Of a stretch of 64,000 nt of DNA, positions 37,653-48,600 are shown piece after piece (the first letter of the stretch is position 1; every line of letters starts with the position of its first letter). Origin of the DNA: Mesodorylaimus sp. YZB2_4 (Eukaryota; Nematoda; Enoplea; Dorylaimida; Dorylaimidae); contig JASANH010000938.1 of the NCBI GenBank assembly GCA_030248295.1, forward strand, positions 372,001 to 436,000, in the 5' to 3' direction. The notes beneath the pieces are model-generated. The model did not search any database, had not been told where the DNA came from, and was given only the letters and a program-made list of their open reading frames with translations. A program made the position numbers and the translations under genes.

Positions 37653-39008
37653 TTAATTTTCCGCATAAACGATTTTGGCTTTTTTCATTTTTCCTGGACC
37701 TCGATACAAGTGGCCAGTGTGATTTGCGCTCCTTTTTTTAAATGCATTAACAATGTTCTGGGTGGACGTCCATTTGCTCCTCGTGCTACCATTCAGCTGG
37801 ACGGCACGACGATAGGCGTTGGATTTTTCCAGCAACGAACGTGTTTCTGCAGCGAGGTGTCTCCAAAGCGGAGCATTAGCCGTCGAGTGAATGCGCTTCC
37901 GCTGGAAAACGAGACTTGTCGAATAACGATAAGTCAAAAGCTGATTACAGTCGACCTCGGATGATTGCAGCTCATTTTGGCGTCCAGATCGGTTGCAATT
38001 ATTCGAGGTCGACTGTATTTTCTTCTTACCAAGGGAGTCTCGGGACGATTTTCGAATGCAATTAGTTGGTAAAAGTTTTTGGTGATCTTCTCTTCGATCC
38101 GTGTTGAACTACGTTCGTGATGCAAACACTTATCGACCAACGTATCGCACAGTTGCGTCATTTCTCCTGGTTTCTTGATATTATAAGATAAATCAGATTG
38201 GTTGCAGCAAGTGTTTTAGACGACAGTACCTTTGTCGACCCCAGTGCATCGCCAAACGACCAGACGAGCTCCACAAATTCCAGCATGGCGTCAAGTTTGC
38301 CCATTACTATGACCACTTGTTCAGAAACTTCCTCTGAAAATCGGATTGATAATTTTTTTCAAAAAAGGACCTCGACTTTGATGAAGCAAAAACCTAAGCT
38401 AAGTAGCCGCAACTCAACTTCGAAATCGGGTGCCATCCAGGTCGGAGACAGCAACTTTTCAAAACTTACTTAAGGCGAAGACTCGGTCAGTACGTTCGTG
38501 GATCAAATGTCGTATCTTCTTTGAGTTCTCCTCGAATTTGGTGATGGCTTCATCGTCAGTGGCTTTCCAACTTACATACCATTCGGTCAATCGCACCTTG
38601 AGATCACTCTCCAACAACGACACCTGCGACTGAATCAACTGGAACGACGTCTCGGCGATTTGATCGCACGGCAGACATTGCGATATTTGCGGACCAGACT
38701 TGGGAAATAATCGAAAGGCAAGACTGGCAAATAAGTTTAGATCGCGAAACGCAGACACTTACCCGAGTTTCATTGGCTGTTTTTGACATCTCGGATTGAC
38801 TAGGCACTGGCAACTGAATTGTATCGCTAGCAGCCGATGTTCTAGGACTGTGCTCTGACCAGAAAGAATCGATCGCTCCTGAAAGAAGGAGCCTTATGAA
38901 ACCCAGTTATCCCGAGTGTTTGGAGGTTACGGACTGGACGACTCGGAATCGAACCAACTTACCAGACGAATTAGAACTAGGCCAATAATAAGCTGCTGTG
39001 GTTTCCAT
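37653..39008 (-). CDS. Unrecognised protein, mainly helical
   Basis: Six exons, 39008-38963, 38878-38763, 38698-38470, 38333-38230, 38173-38030 and 37901-37653, join in phase to 295 residues from METTAAYYWP. An in-frame upstream ATG at 39206 would add 66 residues, but those look like leader sequence. After a Ser-rich N-terminus the protein is charged and probably helical: an LPCDQIAETSFQLIQSQVSLL stretch, a K.EENSKKIRHLIHERTDR stretch, and an EEKITKNFYQLIAFENRPETP stretch. It ends in a Lys/Arg-rich tail (GPGKMKKAKIVYAEN). Four of the five acceptor sites are good; exon 5 uses a TATCAAG acceptor. I recognise no family. The frame-keeping splicing over six exons argues it is a real gene. A small foldback element sits in its last intron. 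Confidence 0.65.
37946..38017. mobile_element. 68-base foldback MITE with TA flanks
   Basis: 37948-38015 starts CAGTCGACCTCG and ends CGAGGTCGACTG, flanked on both sides by TA. The arms extend to about 25 bases each with four mismatches, leaving some 18 bases between them. CAG ends plus a TA duplication are what pogo/Tigger-type (Tc1/mariner superfamily) elements leave. It would be one of the smallest possible members, little more than two terminal repeats. It lies in the last intron of the unrecognised gene. Confidence 0.7.
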
Positions 39009-42000
39009 CCATGAGCAATAGATGCATATAAAAATAGAAAACTCTTCTCGTCGAGTGTGTGGAGTAGGCAACCACTGCACACAAGTGTGGAAACCACCTC
39101 CAGTGCGAGGCGAAGTGGGCGCCCAAGTGTAAAGTCGAGCAATCTGCGTGTTTTGAATCTGGCGCAAAACGGGACCTGTTGATCCGCTCGTACTTCCGAT
39201 GACCATATACGTCAATTGAGGAGCCTTGTCGCCGTGGCAATGGCCACTTCAATGCCGTCGTGTCCTATGCGGAAGCCATTCGACTGTTTCCGGTTGTTTG
39301 AACGATGACGCAACGCTGTTTTTTGGCGTTTGGAAACTGTTTTCTAAATATTTTGACACATCAGCCTGCGATCGGTTTGCCGATTTTGAAAGAGGTGCAA
39401 GCGGACTCGTACGATGATAGGGTGGACGAACAGATCTGAGGTCATTGGCCAAGTGAGGAAAGAAAGGGCAACTTATACTCCAGTCTGTGGCTTCATCACT
39501 TGCGTCTGCTCAAATTCATTTCATGTACAGTACGCAACGCAAGGTTGATCTAATTCGCGCCTACGCTGAGTCGGCTTGTTTTTTGCCTTTCCTAGGACGC
39601 CCGAGTGAATGCTTGTTGGACACTTGCCCATTGACTCGGACAAAAGCCCAGTCAGAGCCCCGAAAGGAAGTGAGTGACCTACCGTGAACGAATGACTCTT
39701 GTGAGCGAGCCAATTAGGACACCTAATGATCGTGCTTGTGTATTCTGGGTGTTGATGTTCTCTGCAGCTTTCTTGAAACAACTACCTCGCCATACGTCGC
39801 CCGCCTTCAACGGGATGATGCGATCAAAGGCGTACGCACCAGCGAGCCCCAATGCGACCCGCCAACGGCCATACCGTGCACGGTAGTCTATGACTAGCCA
39901 GGTTTGTATTGCCTGGGCAAGCCACAATAACCTTACCTAGCTGGAACCCTATTCTCTCTCGGGAGTGTCTAACGTGCCCTAACTAATAATAGAAGCCGCC
40001 TGTACGGACTCCGAGCAAGAGCAGTGGCCAAAACTTTGGCCAGAGAAAGCTGAAGCTGGTTGATGTGGGTCATTCTGGATTGGATGTGTTCGTAGACAGG
40101 CGTTGAGGCGTGCATTGTTTGGAGTGGAGTTGTGCTGGCATTTACATCTGCTCCTTTGCTTCCTTTAGGAAAAGGGCATCCGCCGGGCCCGAGATGCCGT
40201 TCTTGCCCCCAGGGAACGTTGGAACTGTAGGCAAGCTCGGCCTGTTCTTGTAGGCGAGTGCTGTGTCTTAATCCTATTTGCCTCCTGGGCGTTCTGGCTC
40301 GTCTCATATCCGAATTAATGCCCGTATCTGGCGGGCATCGGAAAGGCGATTCGGAATTCGTGCCTTATTAGAGATGGAAGCGCGAATATTTTCGAAAGGC
40401 TAAGCCGCTGTTGGCTGTTTGTCGTCATATTGTGACGTTCATGCGACTTCGAATTATTAGCCTATTCAATTTTGAGCCGGTCGGCAGGTGCTCGGGTTCT
40501 TCGTCTAGGTGGGTAGTTTTATTAATTTTCGGATTATTCATTTTCCAGCCCTCCTCACTCCGCCTAATTATTTTCGACTAACACCCGCCGAGTCTATAAG
40601 TCCCCGAAAGGGCACTATTCACTGAGGGGTCTTTTGTTTCGGCTGCTCGTAGCCCTGGGAACGTCTCATTCCTGTGCTCACCATTTACACGCTTCTCTTC
40701 GCCAGCTTCCGTTTTCGTTTCCATGCCTTCGATGGGGAATTCTTACGAAACGCGTATCGGACGAGTCTACGTCGACACTCGCTTACGTGGCTGATAGGGC
40801 GCGAAAATGAGCTCTAGGAGACGTCCCCACGAGAGTGTCCTTATCGAGTGATTACGATCGTTTTCAGTCTCTCGTCCGCCTCGGCTTCGAGCAACACCTG
40901 TCCCTGCCTTGCTGCAATACTAATTAAGCCCTCGTCTCTCTCGCTCCCCTCGCTCCTCACCCGACCGTCCACCTCGTTCGCCTCCTCTTGTACACGTCTC
41001 CTCCATCTACCGCCTGTCTGCACGAATGGGCGTGCTAGGCGGGCTGCACAAACTGCTCCTCTGCTAGGAGCGGACACGGAAATTATATTCCCACGCGGAC
41101 CAGCATCTCCCCCCATTACTGGACAGCCAAAACGGGCTCCACTGTTACACCCGATTCGCCTGCACGGTCCCGCCATTATCCGACTGGTAAGAAGCCCGAG
41201 GTGACTGTGACTACACATTGGGTGCACAGACCCCGCCAGGTTTCAGCTTTGCCCAACGTGTCTGCGCAGATACTTCCTGTTCAACCGATCGGGCTCTCCG
41301 GAGGCAGCGACAGGTAAATTTGCCGGCGGCGGTCTAATGGCTGTGAGCTCAGTGGCGAGTGGTCGCGGCGGATGATCGCTGTTCTGGGCTGCGTGTGGAC
41401 GATGGCGATCTGCTGTGAATTCGAGCATTACCTTATGTGTGCATGGGCCGAGCATGCCTCTGTGTGGAAGACTAGTTGTTTTGTTGTTGGGGACATGGCT
41501 AACAGCAAAATGCTATCTTCCTAACAGCGCATGGTGTCAACCGGCCTTTGGCAATTGTGTCGTGCTAATATTTGTATGTGCGTGGGTGTGCAAGCTAATA
41601 AGTACTCTCGGGGGGAAGTATTGATATCGGCATCATCACGCGATCCACAGGTACTTCTTGCTCTGTCAGTGACTGCCACTCAAGTATGCAAGACAAAAGT
41701 CCGGGTGTGCGCTCACTCGGTCCAGACTCCGGGGTGCTTCACGGCCGCAGATCGAGACTAGGGAGGGAAGCAAAATGAACCATACCATTGTCAGTACGTG
41801 CAGCAGTAGGCCTATATTCGTATTATCACTCCCTCGTCATTACACGGCTTCATAAATGCAAGCGGAAAGTGCCACCTCCAAGTGGGCGAGGCCATGCAAT
41901 ACCCACTCCACCCACTCGAGCATATATGAGATAAGGAATGAAAGAGCAGGTAGCCAGTCAGAGAATGCATGCATGAGGGGTCAGGTGTTGACCACACACC

Positions 42001-42603
42001 TACAGTCCCAGTCCTAATGCGCATTCCTCATGGAGTAGAACAAACGTAGATACAGGCTGCCAGCCACTATTTTGCGTGGGTAAGGAGTGTCCTGTAAGTA
42101 TGTAAGTCGGGTATAGAAGAAGTAAATCTGCGGGTTCTCATTAATCTGCGGGCTAATTAGTTTTGATTACTCGTATCAGAGTTGGTGAAAGGCCACGATG
42201 CCTTACACCTTCCGTACACGTCTCACAAAATTATACATCATCATTTGCTAGTCTTCATGACCTGGAACGAGTCTCCGCTAATCGCGGGGTACACATCCTG
42301 CTTCTGATATTTCGTTGCAATGTGTACCAGAGGGCGCAAGAGCTAGGAAATAATAAAGCCCCTCAACTTTTTTAATTCGCGCGTTTTTAAATACGACCTG
42401 CGCATCAGTGTGCGAGCGATAATTACGGTAACCGCAGCTACCACACAAATATATCTGGATGAAAAAAATTCGTCGAAATGTCTGTGGATTGGTTCGAAAT
42501 CAAAACTAGGCAATTTCAGAGAAGAAAGCTAGGAATCAGTCAATATTAGTTTGAAATTCGCCTGATAAACGTGACAACTGTTGTTCCCACTTTGGAAAAT
42601 CGA
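39009..42603. other. 3.6 kb region without a supported gene
   Basis: Open frames here are short, have no domain and no consistent splice partners. From about 40.3 to 41.2 kb the sequence is CpG-rich with several TAATTA-like homeodomain sites (for example near 40312, 40519 and 40565). A TATA/initiator pair lies at 40595-40624. The stretch may hold distal control elements, an untranslated first exon of midasin or a non-coding gene. Confidence 0.4.
40595..40624 (+). promoter_or_regulatory. Possible TATA plus initiator core promoter
   Basis: CTATAAG at 40594-40600 is followed about 26 bases later by TTCACTG, an initiator-like sequence at the usual distance. What it would transcribe is unknown; the next downstream frame encodes only about 23 codons. 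By chance such a pair is not rare. Confidence 0.3.
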
Positions 42604-45600
42604 ATGAAAACGAAAAAGATATTACCTTCGTCAATGGACGAGGTTCAAATGGTTCGTGAAGAGCTGCAATCAACGTTTTTAACGGAAGAAAATATGGACG
42701 ATTTGGAAAAAGATTTCGAGCCATTGCCATCAGCTTTGGAGTCCTTGAAATCAATGGCTCACGCGATGACGCATTCGAGGTCAGTTTTAGTGCAGGGTCC
42801 CGTCGGCTGCGGGAAAAGCTTTGTTTGTCAATATTTGGCCAAGCAAAATGAAAGATCAAGGCCACCTCGATTCGTAACGGTGCAGTTAGGAGAACATATG
42901 GATGGCAAGGTATTCTTCGTAGGTCGTATCAGCTTTTTAAAAGGAGTTCTGATTCTTCCTCTGCTCTAGGCGCTACTGGGTACATACCAATGTGCGGAGA
43001 TTCCTGGTCAGTTCACTTGGATTCCCGGACCGTTGGCTAAAGTGAGTCATTCTCATTTTTGTTTTTTTAATCCAACGCCATTTTTCTCCACCCAGGCCAT
43101 GGTCGAAGGTCATTGGATACTTCTGGAAGATCTCAATTGCGCACCTGCCGATGCTCTGAGCAGTTTGGTGTCGGTCGTGGAATGCAGGACCGTACAATTA
43201 CCAGGACGCGGTCTAATTACTGCTCACCCAAATTTCCGTCTTTTTGCCACCTTGCGGTCAGTGTTGAGCTCAATTTGTATGTCGGGCTGGGCTTTTTGAC
43301 GGGATCTTGCGTTTCAGAACAGAGAATGGGCTATTTCGAGATGATAAACAATTTATTTTCAATCAGAATTGGGTGGTCATATCGTTGAGTCAGTTTGGAG
43401 ATGACGAAGCGCAAAAGGTGAGTGTTTTATTCGTGTTTCGTCCACGCTTTGAGCTCGTTTTTCTTCGTTTAGATCGTGTGTAGGAGGTATCCTGAACTTG
43501 GGTCGATAGTGGGCCGCTTGCAAGAAGCGTTTCGATCATCTTTATCGCAAGCGATCGATCGACGATACCGATGTGTTACGTTTCGGTAAGTTAATAAAAT
43601 AGATTCTATATCGGCGGTGCTGAGTCGGCAAACCCTTTTGCTTTCTCGCTAGCGCAGTGATTTATGAATGGTCCCATTTTTAGTGACATGCTAAAACTAT
43701 GCAGCCGCATTTGCCGATTTGAGAAATTCGAAGACCCAGTTGCGATTTTTCGAGAAGCAGCTGACTGCTTAGTCAGTCATCTTCGAAATCCAGAGGAACG
43801 ATTGAATGGATTGTTGGCTTTAGCTGCGAACCTGAATGTCAACAAGGAAAAAGTAAGCTGAACAGTCGGCTAGTGGTTAATATATGTCTACTCCCCACTC
43901 TTTAGGCACAATATTACTCTCAAATTCATAAGCCGACGGTTCAAATGGATAAGAACTCGCTAGTGGTCGGACGAGTCAGCATGAACCGGCGTTCATCGAA
44001 TCAACACTTTCGGTACGTGATTTTTGGTTGTCTTTGATTCTTATGTCATCACTTTTTAATTGATTTTAGGAACGAGTGCTTGGCTTTGACCAGGCCAACT
44101 TGCAATTTGCTAGAAAAATTGGCCGTTTGCGTTCATATGGCCGAACCTGTGCTGCTCGTGGGAGAAACGGGATGTGGTAAAACTGCAGCCGTGCAGTTTC
44201 TGGCCAGGCATACAGGTGAGAGAACTGTCCGTGGTCAGTTTTGCTGGTTGTAAGGCACCTTCTGTTACAGGATGCAAGTTACACGTGGTCAATATGAGTC
44301 AGCAAAGTGAGAATTCGGATTTGACAGGCGGGTAAGGAAGTCTGGTTTCGATTGCTGGATTGAATCTTGCCAAATTGAATCTGTTTTAGGTTCAAGCCAA
44401 CTGATACGAAACATTTGGCAAAATCGCTCAAGGATCGTTACGTAGATTTGTTCTCTAGAACCTTTTCTCTCGCACGAAACGAATCTTTTCTTAGTCATAT
44501 CCAGGTATGGGGTTTTTTAGGATTTTGGGTTTTCTTCACTCGCTGTTGTTCTTTAGACGTGTTATACATCGAGTCGGTGGTCGGATCTGATATCCTTAAT
44601 GAAGCAACCGGCCGCGAGGGGAGTCAAGCACAAAGACCAAGCGCTTCGAAGCGAGTGGCAAATTGTAGTGGATGAAATCGACAAGCTTGAACGGGTCATA
44701 AAAAACTGTGGCGATGGTTTGGCCTTTAGTTTCATAGAGGTAAGGGGCGTTTGAGTTGTTTAGGCCTGTCATATTGATAGGCCTAGTTTCAGGGTGTGCT
44801 GACCAAAGCAATAAAAAACGGAGACTGGATTTTATTGGACGAAATCAATCTTGCATCGCCAGAAGCTATCGATTGTTTGTATACTCTGTTGGACGGACAG
44901 TCGCGTAATTTGGTTGCTTTTGACCAACAAAAGTAGGTCATTGACTCGTCGTTGCCAAATGTGTATGAGGGTGTTGTTTTCAGTGCCTTGGAGCCTCTTC
45001 GTATTCATCCCGATTTTCGTTTATTCGCCTGCATGAATCCGAGCGGTGATGTGGGAAAACGGGAACTGCCGACTGGAATTCGAAATCGGTACGTACTGAA
45101 CGTAGACTTGGCTTGGATTGTTTGCAGAGGAGTGCTTGACTAGGGCTTTGGCTACGGTAATGAGAGGCAGAGGTTTTAACTTGGAATTTGTTATAGATTC
45201 ACTGAAATCTTTGTTTCGGAACCCGATTCTGTGGAGGATCTGCGGGAAGTAGTACGATCATATTTGGGTGAACTGTCGATCGAGCAAAAATACGTTGAGA
45301 AAGTGGTCGAACTTTACCTGAAGTTGAAGATTCCTGATCCAACTGCGGCGAGCTGGCCGTGCTACAGGTGAGACTTTTAGGACTTATCCAGCTTTCAACT
45401 TCATGTTGGCTTGTTTCAGCTTGCGAACACTCTGTCGGTCGTTGGCGTACGCTCGGACGAATCCGTACTCAAATATTGCGAGGTCGCTCTACGAGGTGAG
45501 AACTTAGGTTTTGGGATATTGTTGTTACTAAAGTGCTTTTTTCTAGGCATTCTGCTTGAGCTTCCTCACAGAACTGGATTGGGATTCGTATAAAAGAGTG

Positions 45601-48600
45601 GAGTCGATGATCAAACAATTCTTGATTGGAAAAGATGCGAGTGCTGTGACAAGATTTTTAAACCAGCCGCTGGCGCCGCCTACTGAACCCGGAGAATATG
45701 TGTAAGAAGGCATTTGGGTCTGTCCGATCGGGTATCTATGGTCTCATCTGTTTCAGCAAGGTTGAGGGATATTGGCTGAAGCGAGGAAAGATAACGACGG
45801 GCGTGGATGAACGATATTTCTTAACGCAGACGGTCAGGAGAAATTTGCGTGATCTTGCTCGTGCTGTCGCCGCGAGGTGAGTCAGGCGTGCCTGATTGAA
45901 TTAGTAAATCATGGATTAGATTTTATTTCAGGAACTACCCGATATTGCTTCAAGGCGAGACGTCGGTTGGAAAAACGAGTTTGATTATGCATTTGGCGAA
46001 ATTGACGGGCAACAAGTGCGTGAGGATCAATAACCACGAACACACGGATATCCAAGAATACGTCGGCACGTATGCCACGGACGAGAATAACAAGCTGACG
46101 TTTGTGGAAGGTTAGTTGGCCGAATTACTTTCGACGTTGCCCTTAAAGTGTGTGATTCGGCTTACAGGGCCGTTGGTGCAAGCTATGCGGAATGGTGAGT
46201 GGATAATTCTGGACGAATTGAATTTGTCGCCGCCGGACATTTTGGAAGCTTTGAACCGAGTAAGCGATGATTAGTTATGCTAGGTTGGAACTGTGGACGC
46301 TCTACGTGGCGAGCGTGTGTTCAGGTGTTGGACGATAATCGAGAGCTCTTTATCGCCGAAACGCAAGAAACGGTTCGAGCGCATCCTGACTTTATTCTCT
46401 TCGCTACGCAAAATCCGGCCGGCGTTTATGGTGGACGAAAAATGCTATCGCGTGCTTTTCGATATCGTTTTGTTGAACTGCGGTTCAATGAACTGCCATC
46501 GGACGAATTGGAGAAGATACTGCAACATCGATGTTCGCTGCCACCGTCATACGCAAAGAAGATGGTTAATGTTATGAGAAGCCTTCAGGTAGGCGGAGAA
46601 GTAGTACCGCGCGTCTGTTCAGTCGATAGCATTGATTTATTTTAGATGTATCGAAGCACCAGTGGCGTATTTGTGGGGCGAGAGAGCTACATGACTCTTC
46701 GAGATCTCTTCCGTTGGGGTGAGAGATATCGATTAGCTGCGGTTGGAATGGATCAATTTGCCGATTGGGATCAGTATTTAGCTGATCATGGTATGCCAGT
46801 TTGCTGTTTGTACAATAATAGGGATCTTAAGCGAGATGTCTTGCAGGATACTTGCTTTTGGGATGCCGCGCAAGAAGGGAAGAGGACGAGGCGGTCATCA
46901 GAGACGTTCTGAAGACCCATTTTTCGCGAGCAGTGGTGCCGGAGAAGCTGTTTGCTATTGGATCGTCGTATTTCCTTATCGACACATCTCACGGTGTTCC
47001 AGGTGAGTGGTACAGTAGTAGTTATAGAAAGGGGGCAGTCCTGAGTCCTGATTTGGCTTCAAGACATGGTCGGAATATCTTTTGCATGCAGGTTTCGAGC
47101 ACCTTGTATGGACGTTGGAGACGCGGCGCTTGGCAGTTTTGATTGGACAAGCTCTGAAATACGGCGAACCTTTGTTGCTTGTGGGAGAAACTGGGTACGT
47201 CGTAGAGTCGAGACCGTTGTGATCGTTGACCTCGATTTGGTTTTAGATGCGGCAAGACGACTCTGTGTCAGCTGTTTGCTGATGTGCAGAAGAAGTCGCT
47301 GAGAGTTATCAATTGTCATATGATGACTGAAGCTGCCGATTTTCTGGGGCGGCTAGCACCCGCCTCGGTTGAGAAAAGGGTATGTCAGCGTGTACAGATT
47401 CCTTGAATTTTTTATGGGGATACGCCGTTGTTCAGGAAGAAGGTGTCTTGTTCGAGTGGCGAGATGGTTTACTGGTGAATGCGATGCGTTTTGGTTGTCC
47501 ATTATTGATCGATGAAATTTCGTTGGCTGACGATTCCGTTTTGGAACGTTTGAACAGTGTTTTGGAGCCCGAACGGACCCTGCTGCTGGCCGAAAAAGGA
47601 ACCAACAAAGATGGATTCAATGAAATGATTAGCGCCGTTGACGGATTCGCCCTGATGGCCACTATGAATCCGGGTGGAGATTATGGAAAGAAGGAGGTGA
47701 GTGCAACTGGTGGTCGTGTAAGCCGAGTGTGCAAGATGCCATCTGTTTTCAGTTATCGAGAGCCTTGCGAAATCGATTCACCGAAATCTGGTGTCGAAAT
47801 GTTATTGATTCGGACGATTTCGTCGGGATAGTCGAGCACAATATCAGGAAGGGTTTAACCTTGGGTCCAAGTGCAGGAGATGGAATGTCCGGATTTGGCA
47901 AAGCTATGCTTCATGTGGTTTCGTGGTTCTCGCAGAATTGTCCTCTGGAATATGCGTAAGTGACTGATATGAGCGTTTTCGGTATTGGTATCGTCATGGG
48001 ATTTTTTTGCAGCCGCTGTATCTCATTGCGTGATGTTATGGATTGGGTGAAGTTCACGAATCGATGTTCTCATGGGAGAATGGAACCTTGGTTAGCGTTT
48101 CTTCACGGTGCTATGGTTACATTTATTGATGGACTAGGTAAGTCATCAGCGAGCAGTCAAACTTTTTAATTGAGTATGCGTTGTTTTAGGAGGAAATAAA
48201 TCTACTGTGAACAAAGCAGCTCTAGAATCGTTTCGGGATCTGTGCATCAAGTATTTGATGCAGCAGGCTGTGCCGCCTGAAATGAAGATTTCGAAAGTAG
48301 AATTGACGTGTGGAACGGGAAATTTGTCGTCGATGGATTCGCGATGGGGTTTGGAACCGTTTTACATCGAATCGGGTAAGACTTGTTTGGCTTGAAGGAT
48401 GACTTGAAGATGACTGCAATGTAGTGGTTTCAGGCGAGGGTGTCAAAGTCGTCGATCAAGGTTATTCGTTTGAAACGCCAGTTTGCAGAAAAAATCTGTT
48501 TCGATTGTTGCGTGCTATGCAGCTGGATAAACCAGTTTTGCTAGAAGGTAGTCCTGGAGTGGGAAAAACGAGCCTTGTGTCAGCGCTGGCAAAGGCTACT

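Noticed and set aside
39679-39927. Minus-strand frame in the gene-free interval
   Set aside because: Both strands are open over the same stretch and neither gives a recognisable protein or splice partners.
40848-41204. 118-codon open frame ending at a GTAAGAAG donor, as a possible exon
   Set aside because: Its start is not ATG, composition is Pro/Ser/Arg-rich without a domain, the opposite strand is equally open, and no downstream partner exon was found.
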